From Lentisphaeria bacterium (GTDB lineage Bacteria > Verrucomicrobiota > Lentisphaeria > Victivallales > UBA1829): a DNA stretch of 27,398 nucleotides. Below are positions 8,870 through 16,611 of this stretch, in pieces. Within the stretch, counting starts at the first letter, position 1. Each line of letters starts with the position of its first letter. Below the pieces are notes generated by a model, which had not been told where the DNA came from, made no database searches, and was given only the letters and a program-made list of their open reading frames with translations. Made by a program: the position numbers and the translations under genes. Location of the stretch: positions 1 to 27,398 of the forward strand of contig JAFTIQ010000033.1 of the NCBI GenBank assembly GCA_017456805.1, written 5' to 3'.

Positions 8870-9001
8870 TCAGTTGGTTTTTCCGGGCTGCTGATATCTG
8901 TTCCGGATTGCCGGATGATCCAGATAGTTTTTCAGATAGCGCCGGAATTCCATCAGGAATTTCTTTTTGCGATGGGGGGTAAGTTGAGCGATTTGCTTCA
9001 T
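8870..9001 (-). CDS. Small basic protein (43 aa), unknown
   Basis: This short ORF has a strong ribosome binding site on the minus strand, AGGAGGT followed by a start ATG at good spacing. The product begins MKQIAQLTPHRKKKFLMEF and is rich in Lys, Arg, Tyr and Asn, with no membrane segment or signal peptide. A well-placed sigma70-like promoter lies about 55 bp upstream at 9055-9083. It converges on rsmG. The function is unknown. Small basic proteins can bind RNA, DNA or ribosomes, but nothing here shows which. The case for a real gene rests on the ribosome binding site, the promoter and the placement. Confidence 0.6.
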   Translation of the reverse strand: MKQIAQLTPHRKKKFLMEFRRYLKNYLDHPAIRNRYQQPGKTN

Positions 9002-9054
9002 ACCGGGCACCTCCTTTCCTCAGGGGTTGAGCAGTCTGGACTGCCGTGGATAAG

Positions 9055-9083
9055 AGAATATTTTTTATCCATTTGTTTGACAA
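9055..9083 (-). promoter_or_regulatory. Sigma70-type promoter for the 43-aa ORF
   Basis: Read on the minus strand, TTGTCA (9083-9078) is separated by exactly 17 bp from TATTCT (9060-9055). Both hexamers are close to consensus. The small ORF begins at 9001, leaving a leader of roughly 45 nt with a strong ribosome binding site at its end. Confidence 0.6.
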
Positions 9084-9240
9084 CATTTATCTGAAAAAAG
9101 TTCTATTGTCTGCAGTGGAAAAAGCTTTTCTGATTCAGTGCGGGCACTGCTTGAAGTTCCTGCAGTCACAAGGATGAGAAGAGAGAGGGATAACGTCTTT
9201 CCGGAAAGCATTTTTTATTATCATAATCGGCTGGTAAGAT

Positions 9241-9269
9241 TTGACAAACGGTGAAAATGGGTGTATATT
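9241..9269 (+). promoter_or_regulatory. Consensus-like sigma70 promoter of the rsmI-folD operon
   Basis: TTGACA (9241-9246) and TATATT (9264-9269) are separated by 17 bp. The first gene starts at 9324, giving a leader of about 45-50 nt, with AAAGGA at 9312-9317 as its ribosome binding site. All eight downstream genes are packed closely up to the terminator at 14235-14270. Of the rest of the 9002-9323 spacer, 9084-9240 shows nothing I can name beyond short palindromes. Confidence 0.75.
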
Positions 9270-9323
9270 ACCTGACCCCTGAATGATGTAATATCAACTG
9301 TATCAGAAACGAAAGGAAAGATC

Positions 9324-9542
9324 ATGCCCTCAAACAGTGAGATCAATCTGCTCCGATTGGGACGGACTACAATCCCCGATGACTTTGTAAAAGAACATCA
9401 GGGTGAGTGGGATCATCAGGCATGGCTTGATTTCTGTTCCTATATTGAAGAACGGGGCTATACTCCCATAGATCTGGATCAGGTGGGATTGATTCTGGAA
9501 CATAAGAAAACAGAATACTGGGCAGGCAAATCCAAAAAATGA
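9324..9542 (+). CDS. Conserved-looking small protein (72 aa), unknown
   Basis: I do not recognise this protein. It is acidic and aromatic-rich (GEWDHQAWLDFCSYIEERGY in the middle), has no signal peptide or membrane span, and ends in a Lys-rich tail. It has a proper ribosome binding site (AAAGGA at 9312-9317), is the first gene after a strong promoter, and overlaps rsmI by 4 nt in ATGA. Those features make it a credible expressed gene. The coupling means its translation probably sets that of rsmI. No function is proposed. Confidence 0.72.
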   Translation: MPSNSEINLLRLGRTTIPDDFVKEHQGEWDHQAWLDFCSYIEERGYTPIDLDQVGLILEHKKTEYWAGKSKK

Positions 9543-10246
9543 GTGAATCTTCCCATACAGGTGCATTGCATATTGTTGCCACACCCATTGGCAATCTGGA
9601 AGATATTACGCTTCGTGCGCTCCGGGTTCTGAAAGAGGCTGATGTCATTCTGGCAGAAGATACCCGTCATACCCGCGGTCTTTGCACTCATTACGATATC
9701 CATACCCGCCTGGAAAGTTATCATATTTTCAATGAACACGGCAAATGTGCCAGTCTTGTTCAGCGGATTCTTGCCGGAGAAAACATTGCGCTTGTGACCG
9801 ATGCCGGAATGCCTTGTATTTCCGATCCTGGATTTCTTCTGGTGAGAGAAGCGGTTGCCGCCGGGATCGAACCGGATATTCTGCCCGGAGCTTCCGCACT
9901 TCTTTTTGCAGTGGCGGCAAGTGCTCTGCCAAGTGACCGGTTTGCATTTCACGGCTTTCTTCCCGTCAAATCCGGAAGACGTGCCGCGCGGTTGAAGGAA
10001 ATTGCCGAATCCGGTTTGACTGCTGTGATCTTTGAATCGCCCTACCGTCTTTCCAAACTGCTGAATGAAATTCCCGGATATTTCGGCGGGGAAGCCCCTG
10101 TTGCTGTGATCCGGGAAGCGACGAAGCTGCATCAGGAGGTTTTGCGCGGAACAGCTGCGGAACTGGCTGAAAAGTATGGAAAGAAGAGCTGGAAAGGGGA
10201 ATGTGTTGTTGTGATCGGTTCCGGAGAAGGAACTGAGGAAGAATAG
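9539..10246 (+). CDS. rsmI: 16S rRNA (cytidine-2'-O) methyltransferase RsmI
   Basis: Adds the 2'-O-methyl group to C1402 of 16S rRNA. Diagnostic tetrapyrrole-methylase-fold motifs are present: HIVATPIGNLEDITLRAL (about 10-27), LAEDTRHT (about 38-45), TDAGMPCISDPG (about 84-95) and LPGASALLFA (about 114-123). A FHGFLPVKSGRRAARL segment follows. At 235 aa it is shorter than E. coli RsmI (286 aa) and lacks most of the C-terminal extension, so it is a minimal catalytic form. It is translationally coupled to the 72-aa protein. Confidence 0.93.
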   Translation: MSESSHTGALHIVATPIGNLEDITLRALRVLKEADVILAEDTRHTRGLCTHYDIHTRLESYHIFNEHGKCASLVQRILAGENIALVTDAGMPCISDPGFLLVREAVAAGIEPDILPGASALLFAVAASALPSDRFAFHGFLPVKSGRRAARLKEIAESGLTAVIFESPYRLSKLLNEIPGYFGGEAPVAVIREATKLHQEVLRGTAAELAEKYGKKSWKGECVVVIGSGEGTEEE

Positions 10247-10278
10247 GAAGAGTCTGCTGAATAACAGAAGGAGCGAAC

Positions 10279-10734
10279 ATGAGAAATTGTATTTTCTGCA
10301 GAATTATCGCCGGAGAAATTCCCTCCGTCAAGGTTTATGAAGATGAACTTGTTTTGGCTTTTATGGATATTTCCCCGATTACCTTCGGGCATACTCTTGT
10401 GATTCCGAAAGAACATCACACCAGCACAGCCACCATTCCTGAAAATATCGCCGGACGCATGTTCCGGGTCGGTGCAAGAATCGGTGTTGCAATGAAACGC
10501 GGGTTGGATGCAGACGGTTACAACTTCCATCTTTCCGACGGAACGACTGCCGGACAGGTGGTCATGCACTCTCATCTTCATATCGTTCCCCGCTGGACGG
10601 ATGACGGGTTCCACTGGAACTGGCGTCAGCTCAACTATGAATCCGATGAAGCAAAGATGGAACTTCTTGAAAAGATCCAGAAGCATTTCAAACTGGAAAA
10701 TCAGCCTGGGGATGCTCCTGCGGAGGAAGAATAA
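10279..10734 (+). CDS. HIT-family nucleotide hydrolase/transferase
   Basis: Histidine-triad protein of the Hint-like branch, acting on purine nucleoside phosphoramidates or dinucleotides. The N-terminal CIFC pair (residues 4-7), IPSVKVYEDE, ISPITFGHTLVIPKEHH and the catalytic HSHLHIVPRW (about 95-104) are all in place. The triad His residues are intact. The length of 151 aa includes a charged C-terminal tail (about 125-151). It sits between rsmI and the threonine lyase, and the exact substrate cannot be read from sequence. Confidence 0.88.
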   Translation: MRNCIFCRIIAGEIPSVKVYEDELVLAFMDISPITFGHTLVIPKEHHTSTATIPENIAGRMFRVGARIGVAMKRGLDADGYNFHLSDGTTAGQVVMHSHLHIVPRWTDDGFHWNWRQLNYESDEAKMELLEKIQKHFKLENQPGDAPAEEE

Positions 10735-10739
10735 TCACC

Positions 10740-11936
10740 ATGCTTACCATTGATCGAGTTTATGATGCTCAGAATGAGCTCCGCCGGGTCTTGCGGGCAA
10801 CTCCGCTGATCCAGGCTCCCAGATTCAGTACGGATGCCAATGTTTTTATCAAACCGGAAAACCTTCAGGTGACCGGTTCGTTCAAAGTCCGCGGCGCATA
10901 TTATAAAATCGCAAAACTCTCCGAAGAAGATAAAAAGCGGGGCGTGATCGCCTGTTCTGCCGGAAATCATGCTCAGGGCGTGGCGCTCGGTTCTCAGGTC
11001 AACAATATCAAGGCAAAGATCTTTGTTCCCAGCACAGCTCCCATTTCCAAAGTGGAAGCCACCAAAAGCTATGGTGCGGAAGTCGTGCTTGTTGACGGGA
11101 TCTATGACGATGCTTATGCTGCGGCACGGGAAGAAGCGGAACGCTCCGGAGCCGTGTTTGTTCATCCCTTTGATGATGAAGAGATTATTGCCGGACAGGG
11201 AACGATCGGGCTTGAGATCTATCAGGAACTTGCGGATGCGGAGGCAGTTGTGGTTCCCATTGGCGGCGGCGGACTCGCTTCCGGTGTTGCAATGGCAATC
11301 AAAACCTTGAATCCCCGGTGTAAAGTTTACGGTGTTCAGGCTGCCGGAGCGGCTTCCATGAGCGAGAGCTATCATGCGAAAAAAATCCTCAACTGCAAAA
11401 CGGTCCGCACCTTTGCTGACGGGATCGCGGTCAAGCGTCCCGGAGATCTGACATTTGAACTTTGCAGCAAATATCTGGATGACGTTGTGACCGTGAGCGA
11501 TGATGAGATTGCGACAGCGATTCTGATGCTTCTGGAAGGCCAGAAAATGATTGCGGAGGGTGCCGGTGCCACCGGTCTTGCCGCGATCCGGTTCGGGAAA
11601 CTGCCCATCAAAGGCAAAAAAGTCGTTGCTCTGGTTTCCGGAGGAAATATCGATGTGACGATCCTTTCCCGGGTGATCAACCGTGGTCTTGTGACGTCCG
11701 GAAGAAGATCGGAATTGAATCTGGAGCTGCTGGACCGTCCCGGAGAATTGACCAGAGTCAGCTCCATTATTTCCAGCCAGGGCGCCAACGTTGTTCATGT
11801 CAATCATACCAGAGGGAATGTGAACAATGATATCAACGCATGTTTCCTTCATGTAACGATGGAAACCCGTGATTTTGCACATTTTGAACAGATTTGCGCG
11901 GTTCTGCGTGAATCCGGTTATACAGTCAACCTTTGA
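10740..11936 (+). CDS. ilvA: Threonine ammonia-lyase (dehydratase)
   Basis: PLP enzyme that converts threonine to 2-oxobutyrate and ammonia through an enamine intermediate. Lys49 in GSFKVRGAYYK is the expected PLP lysine. The phosphate-binding loop PIGGGGLASG (about 178-187) and SAGNHAQGVALG (about 76-87) are present. A single ACT-like domain (about 328-398, RPGELTRVSSIISSQGANVV) ends the protein. The 398-aa length fits the short class with one ACT domain, rather than the E. coli biosynthetic enzyme of 514 aa. The next gene is RidA, whose known job is to clear this enzyme's intermediate. Whether it is biosynthetic or catabolic is open, as no other ilv genes are nearby. Confidence 0.9.
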   Translation: MLTIDRVYDAQNELRRVLRATPLIQAPRFSTDANVFIKPENLQVTGSFKVRGAYYKIAKLSEEDKKRGVIACSAGNHAQGVALGSQVNNIKAKIFVPSTAPISKVEATKSYGAEVVLVDGIYDDAYAAAREEAERSGAVFVHPFDDEEIIAGQGTIGLEIYQELADAEAVVVPIGGGGLASGVAMAIKTLNPRCKVYGVQAAGAASMSESYHAKKILNCKTVRTFADGIAVKRPGDLTFELCSKYLDDVVTVSDDEIATAILMLLEGQKMIAEGAGATGLAAIRFGKLPIKGKKVVALVSGGNIDVTILSRVINRGLVTSGRRSELNLELLDRPGELTRVSSIISSQGANVVHVNHTRGNVNNDINACFLHVTMETRDFAHFEQICAVLRESGYTVNL

Positions 11937-11952
11937 GAAGGATATTTGAAAG

Positions 11953-12336
11953 ATGAAAAAAGAGATCATATCCACAACGAAAGCGCCTGCGGCGGTGGGA
12001 CCCTACTCCCAGGCGGTGAAGATCGGAGATTTTCTTTACACATCCGGTCAGATCGCATTGGATCCTGCGACGGGAGTTCTTGCCCCTGCGGAGATCGAAG
12101 CCCAGTCAGAACAGGTCATGAAAAACCTTTCGGCAGTTCTGGAAGCGGCCGGTTATACTTTTGACGAAGTGGTCAAGACCACCTGTTTTCTTCAGGACAT
12201 GGGGCATTTTGCGGCATTCAATGCTGTTTATGAAAAATATTTTGTTTCGAAGCCCGCCAGAAGCTGTGTTGCAGCGGCAGCATTGCCCAAAGGGGCTCTG
12301 GTGGAAGTGGAACTCATTGCCTGTCATCAGAATTAA
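11953..12336 (+). CDS. ridA: RidA (YjgF) enamine/imine deaminase
   Basis: Hydrolyses the reactive 2-aminoacrylate and 2-aminocrotonate enamines made by PLP dehydratases. Family motifs are clear: AVGPYSQAVKIGDFLYTSGQ (about 14-33), a VVKTTCFLQDM segment in the middle, and PARSCVAAAALPKGALVEVE (about 102-121) with the key Arg104. The 127-aa length is standard. It lies 16 nt after the threonine lyase, and the pairing supports both assignments. Confidence 0.93.
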   Translation: MKKEIISTTKAPAAVGPYSQAVKIGDFLYTSGQIALDPATGVLAPAEIEAQSEQVMKNLSAVLEAAGYTFDEVVKTTCFLQDMGHFAAFNAVYEKYFVSKPARSCVAAAALPKGALVEVELIACHQN

Positions 12337-12342
12337 GAGATC

Positions 12343-12912
12343 ATGAATATTGTATCAGGAAAACTCCGGGGATTGCCGTTGAGAGCCCCAGCCGGGATGA
12401 TGACCAGACCGACAGCTGTCCGTTCGCGGAAAGCGCTGTTTGACAGTTTGGGGGATCTTTCCGGAATGACGGTTGCGGATCTGTTTGCGGGGAGCGGAGC
12501 CATCGGTCTGGAAGCTGCCAGCCGGGGTGCGCAATCTGTCTGGTTTGCGGATTCTGCACCGGGTGCGATCAAATGCATCAAGGCGAACAGTTCCAAAGCT
12601 CTTTCCATGGGGTGCGACACGCAGTTTGAGATCCTGAATGTGACTTTGCCTGCGGGAGCCATGCGGCTTTCCGTTCTGGCAGAACCTGATCTTGTTTTTG
12701 CGGATCCGCCCTATGCGGAGACAACGGAGTTTCTTTCAGCGATCCTCAACGATGCGGCATTTACCCGCTGGTGCAGGAAAGCTGTTCTGATCTGGGAAGT
12801 CCCTGCTGACAAGGGACTTGTTCCCCCGCCGGAAACATGGTCGCTTGATGCGATCAGAGTGTTCGGCGGTGCAAAATTCGCATTTTTCCGGAGAGTTTCC
12901 ATCCAGGAATAA
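12343..12912 (+). CDS. rsmD: 16S rRNA (guanine-N2) methyltransferase RsmD
   Basis: Methylates G966 of 16S rRNA. The N-terminus has the family signature IVSGKLRG (3-10) and RPTAVRSRKALFDSL (22-36). The SAM loop DLFAGSGAIGLEAASRGA lies near 46-63. The catalytic DPPY motif is at 121-124. The length of 189 aa is usual. It begins 6 nt after ridA. RsmD often neighbours coaD, but here it sits with rsmI and folD. Confidence 0.92.
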   Translation: MNIVSGKLRGLPLRAPAGMMTRPTAVRSRKALFDSLGDLSGMTVADLFAGSGAIGLEAASRGAQSVWFADSAPGAIKCIKANSSKALSMGCDTQFEILNVTLPAGAMRLSVLAEPDLVFADPPYAETTEFLSAILNDAAFTRWCRKAVLIWEVPADKGLVPPPETWSLDAIRVFGGAKFAFFRRVSIQE

Positions 12913-12941
12913 TTTCACCTCTAACGATAAGGATTCCAACT

Positions 12942-13331
12942 ATGAAATTTGTATTTGCTCTCTTGTGTTCCCTCGTAACAGTCACTCTTTTTGCTGCAGA
13001 TCCTGCACCTGCGGCAGCGGCACCTGCTCAGCCTTCTGCGGAAGAACAGCTTGCTCAGCTGGAACAGGACCGTCAGAAAACCCGTGATCAGCTCATTGCC
13101 AAACGCGTTGCAGAAATCAAGGCTGATAAACGGCTTGCAAAAATCGCAAACGAAATCCTCCGTTTGAATCAGGAACTTGCTGATTACCTGAACACCAAAC
13201 CCGAAATCCGGGCTCTCAATATGAGACTCATCCGGCTCGACAGAAAGATCCGGGAACTGAAAGCTCTGATGGAAGAACAGAAACAAGCTGCCCCGGCTCA
13301 GCCCGCAGGCGAAAATAAAGGTACAAACTGA
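12942..13331 (+). CDS. Secreted Ala/Pro-rich helical protein, unknown
   Basis: A clear signal peptide (about residues 1-19, ending in FAADP) is followed by an Ala/Pro-rich stretch. A long charged helix (about 34-110) carries heptad-like Leu/Ile spacing such as [20 protein letters not shown], and an Ala/Pro/Gln tail ends the protein. It is probably a periplasmic coiled-coil protein. I recognise no family. It is separated from folD by a single base, so it is co-transcribed with it. Confidence 0.75.
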   Translation: MKFVFALLCSLVTVTLFAADPAPAAAAPAQPSAEEQLAQLEQDRQKTRDQLIAKRVAEIKADKRLAKIANEILRLNQELADYLNTKPEIRALNMRLIRLDRKIRELKALMEEQKQAAPAQPAGENKGTN

Positions 13332-13332
13332 T

Positions 13333-14211
13333 ATGGCTGCACCTCTCATCATTGACGGCAAGACCGTCGCCGCGTCCGTCCACGCAAAATCCGTGGAGCA
13401 GATCGCTGAAATCAAAGAAAAATATGGAACCGTTCCCGGACTGGCAGTGATCCTGGTGGGAGAAAACCCCGCTTCTCAGGTTTATGTCGGCACAAAAGTT
13501 AAAAAATGTGCCGAGCTGGGAATCTATTCTGAAAAGATCGTCCTCCCGGAATCCACCACCCAGGAAGAACTCCTGGCGGTCATTGACAGATTGAACAAAG
13601 ATCCCAGAATCCACGGGATCCTCGTGCAGTCTCCTCCTCCGAAACAGATCAATGAAGAAGAAGTCGTTCTTGCCATTGATCCCGCTAAAGATGTGGATTG
13701 TTTCCATCCCTTCAATGCCGGAAAGCTCTTTCTGGGCGATACAACAGGGTTCATGCCCTGCACCCCTTACGGTGTCATGAAGCTGCTGGAATATTATCAG
13801 ATCCCCACCAGAGGAAAACATGCTGTGGTGCTCGGACGTTCCAATATTGTGGGAAAACCCATGGCTGCATTGCTTTCCAATAAAGGCGTGGATGCAACCG
13901 TTACAGTGGCTCATTCCCGCACGGAAAACCTGAAAGAACTGCTTCAGAGTGCTGATATTCTGGTGGCGGCGATCGGGAAACCGGAATTTGTGAAGGCAGA
14001 TATGGTGAAACCCGGCGCAGTGGTGATCGATGTCGGGATCAACCGGATCCCGGATGAAACATCCCCCAAAGGATACCGGATCGTCGGAGATGTGGATTTT
14101 GCTGAAGTTTCCAAAGTTGCTTCTGCGATCACCCCGGTTCCCGGCGGAGTCGGTCCCATGACCATTGCCATGCTGATGCAGAACGCGATCCGCGGATTTT
14201 TCAATCAGTAA
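13333..14211 (+). CDS. folD: Bifunctional methylene-THF dehydrogenase/cyclohydrolase FolD
   Basis: Interconverts 5,10-methylene-THF and 10-formyl-THF using NADP. The pattern YVGTKVKKC (about 51-59) contains the catalytic Tyr and Lys. [14 protein letters not shown] (about 168-181) is the nucleotide-binding motif, and [15 protein letters not shown] closes the fold. The length of 292 aa is usual. Two signature positions are variant: QSPPPKQI where QLPLP is common, and DVDCFHP where DVDGFHP is common. Both occur in some families, so activity is expected. It is the last gene before the terminator at 14235-14270. Confidence 0.94.
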   Translation: MAAPLIIDGKTVAASVHAKSVEQIAEIKEKYGTVPGLAVILVGENPASQVYVGTKVKKCAELGIYSEKIVLPESTTQEELLAVIDRLNKDPRIHGILVQSPPPKQINEEEVVLAIDPAKDVDCFHPFNAGKLFLGDTTGFMPCTPYGVMKLLEYYQIPTRGKHAVVLGRSNIVGKPMAALLSNKGVDATVTVAHSRTENLKELLQSADILVAAIGKPEFVKADMVKPGAVVIDVGINRIPDETSPKGYRIVGDVDFAEVSKVASAITPVPGGVGPMTIAMLMQNAIRGFFNQ

Positions 14212-14234
14212 AATTCAGAGCGGATTTCAAAATG

Positions 14235-14270
14235 ACGGGGCTGCTGCAAATGTGCACCAGCCCCGTTTTT
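14235..14270 (+). terminator. Intrinsic terminator after folD
   Basis: A GC-rich stem ACGGGGCTG (14235-14243) pairs with CAGCCCCGT (14258-14266), and the loop holds a nested TGCA/TGCA pair. The second arm runs into five T residues. It closes the rsmI-folD operon and lies between folD and the convergent adiA. On the minus strand only a short T run follows, so it may work weakly for adiA too. Confidence 0.85.
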
Positions 14271-14303
14271 CTTTTCTGATTTTCTTTTCTGAACAAATCA
14301 GAA

Positions 14304-16592
14304 TTATTCTTTCACGCACATGACCTGATATTTTCCATCGCAGGAACGGGTTCCTTCGATGACATGTTCGAATCCCGGGAAGGCTTTTCCCCATGCTTCC
14401 AGGGCATGAAGATAGGCGATTTGAGCACAATCTCTGTTTCCGAACCGTTCTCCGGAGATTATCATGGGAATGCCCGGGGGATATGGGATCAGGGAGTTTG
14501 CCGCGATCCTTCCCGCCAGATCATCAGAGGAAACAAATTCCACCTGATCGGCAACGATTTTCATATAAGCTTCTCTTGGTGTGATCACGGGTTCGGGAAG
14601 CGTTTCAAAGGCTTTGTTCAGGAACTTATCCGGCTGATGTTCTTTCAGATATTGGAACATCTGATCGGAAAGCTCTTTCAATCCGCAGTTGCCATAAATA
14701 TCCGGATATTGTGCTGCCAGATCGGGGAGAACTTTTTCCAGCGGGGCGTTGGATTCGTAATACTCCCGGAAATTCAGCAACGTGTTCAGAAGCGTTCCCC
14801 ATTTCCCTTTTGTAATGCCCATGGAGAAAAGGAACATGATCTGAAAATCAGTTGTCCGTGTGGGCACGATTCCTTCCTGATAGAGATAGCTGGAGACCAG
14901 AGCGGCAGGAACGCCTGTCTGATCCAGAGAGCCGTCATCTTTCATTCCGGGGGAAAGAATACTGACTTTGATGGGGTCAAGCATTGCCCAGTTATGTTTC
15001 AGATCCGGGAATCCGTGCCAAGTTTCACCGGGATTCAACCGCCAACATTCCTGTTCTGTGATCAGGAGTTCCCGGGGCGCATCTGCAAAGGCATATTTTT
15101 TTCCGGTGTCGGGATCGAAGACTTCCGGCGGGTTCCACGGGGTGAAGAACCAGGAATCTTTTTCCCGGAATTCCCGTTCCAGTCTGGCAAGAGCCTGACG
15201 GAAATCCACGGCTTCCCCGATGACTTCATCTGTCAGGGAACTTCCGCACTCTGCCATCATTTTGACAGCGATATCGTTGGAGGCGCAGATCGCATAGAGT
15301 GGAGAGGTGGTGGACTGCATCATATACGCCTGGTTGAACCGGTCAAAATCCACATAATTGCGTCCTTTCCGGACGTGGATATAGGAGGATTGCGAGAGTG
15401 CGTTCAGGAGTTTATGAGTGGAATGTGTTGCATAAATGGTAGCCCCGCGATGAGCGCGCGGATCGCCTCTCATGGCATAATGATCCCGGTACATCCGGTT
15501 GAATCTTGCGTATGCGTACCATGCCTCATCGAAATGAATGTGATCCACGGATTGTTCCAGTTCGGCTTGAACTTTTGCGGCATTGTAGCAGATCCCGTCA
15601 TAGGTGCAGTTGGTCAGGACGGCGTATGCGGGTTTTCTGGTGCGGTTCCGGATGATGGGCGAATCCATGATTTTTTTCCGGATGGATTCCTGTTTCATTT
15701 CCTCCTCGCTGACCGGTCCGATGATTCCGTACCGGTTTCTTGTCGGGAGCATGTAAACGGGTTTGGCACCGGAAAGGATCAATCCCTGTTCGATGGATTT
15801 GTGACAGTTCCGGTCACAGACCGCCACATCGTTATCTGTCAGGACAGCCTGCATGATGGTTCTGTTTGATCCGGAAGTTCCCACGACGACGGAGTAGGAG
15901 CGGGTTGCGCCGAATGTTTCAGCTGCGAACGCTTCACTTTTCTCAAAGGCGCCTTCATGATCCAGCAGAGAACCGATGGAGGAACGTTCGATCCCGGTAT
16001 CGGTCCGGAAAAGATTTTCTCCGTAAAAATCATAAAATTTCTTTCCGGCGGGCGTTTTGGTGAATCCTGTTCCGCCCTGATGACCGGGGGCAGCCCAGGA
16101 ATATTCATGATACTGTTCGTTGTATTCCCAGATTGCTTTCATCAGCGGGGGCAGGAGCTCCCGGCGGTATCTGGCAATGGCGGATTCGATCCTTCCGGCA
16201 ATGAACCGGGGACTGTCCTCCAGGATCCAGACGAATTCATTGGCAAGAGCCATGATGGAAGAATTCAGTTTCCGGGAGGTGTTTTCTCTGTCTGCCAGCA
16301 GAAAGACAGGCACGGATGCCTGCCGTTTCCGGATCTCTTTCAGCAGTTTCAAGGTAATATGATCTTTCTTCTTTTCAAAATCCATATCGGTCGCCACGAG
16401 AAAACAATCGAAATCCATATCATTGGCAATGACCGGCATTGCCTCCTCTCCGGAGTAGATCCGTTCTGTGGTGATCTCTTTTTCCATCAGTTCGTTCATG
16501 AGTCGCAGGATCGAATCATTGATCATCAAACTGATTTTGCTTTCCGAATCTTCCACGATGAGCACACGTTTTTCCTGAAGTTCCTGATTCAT
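14304..16592 (-). CDS. adiA: Arginine decarboxylase, AdiA type
   Basis: PLP-dependent acid-inducible-type decarboxylase that turns arginine into agmatine while consuming a proton. The N-terminal wing domain is response-regulator-like (about 1-125, starting KRVLIVEDSESK). Then come HEYSWAAPGHQGGTGFTKTP, VVVGTSGSNRTIMQA, and the PLP lysine Lys394 in THSTHKLLNALSQ. The C-terminus ends GFEHVIEG and VMCVKE, as in E. coli AdiA. I recall long stretches of near identity to that protein. An ATG lies at 16598, but the AAGGAG at 16601-16606 is 2 nt from it and 8 nt from the ATG at 16592, so the latter is preferred (762 aa). It follows the antiporter gene by 19 nt. Confidence 0.9.
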   Translation of the reverse strand: MNQELQEKRVLIVEDSESKISLMINDSILRLMNELMEKEITTERIYSGEEAMPVIANDMDFDCFLVATDMDFEKKKDHITLKLLKEIRKRQASVPVFLLADRENTSRKLNSSIMALANEFVWILEDSPRFIAGRIESAIARYRRELLPPLMKAIWEYNEQYHEYSWAAPGHQGGTGFTKTPAGKKFYDFYGENLFRTDTGIERSSIGSLLDHEGAFEKSEAFAAETFGATRSYSVVVGTSGSNRTIMQAVLTDNDVAVCDRNCHKSIEQGLILSGAKPVYMLPTRNRYGIIGPVSEEEMKQESIRKKIMDSPIIRNRTRKPAYAVLTNCTYDGICYNAAKVQAELEQSVDHIHFDEAWYAYARFNRMYRDHYAMRGDPRAHRGATIYATHSTHKLLNALSQSSYIHVRKGRNYVDFDRFNQAYMMQSTTSPLYAICASNDIAVKMMAECGSSLTDEVIGEAVDFRQALARLEREFREKDSWFFTPWNPPEVFDPDTGKKYAFADAPRELLITEQECWRLNPGETWHGFPDLKHNWAMLDPIKVSILSPGMKDDGSLDQTGVPAALVSSYLYQEGIVPTRTTDFQIMFLFSMGITKGKWGTLLNTLLNFREYYESNAPLEKVLPDLAAQYPDIYGNCGLKELSDQMFQYLKEHQPDKFLNKAFETLPEPVITPREAYMKIVADQVEFVSSDDLAGRIAANSLIPYPPGIPMIISGERFGNRDCAQIAYLHALEAWGKAFPGFEHVIEGTRSCDGKYQVMCVKE

Positions 16593-16611
16593 AATCATTT
16601 CTCCTTCTCTG

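Noticed and set aside
10701..11975. A 424-codon open frame opposite the threonine lyase
   Set aside because: It mirrors a well-defined PLP enzyme and shows no domain or ribosome binding site.
14364..15869. A 501-codon open frame opposite adiA
   Set aside because: It is antisense to a gene with intact catalytic motifs across its length, and its translation has no recognisable domain. Codon bias of adiA explains the open frame.
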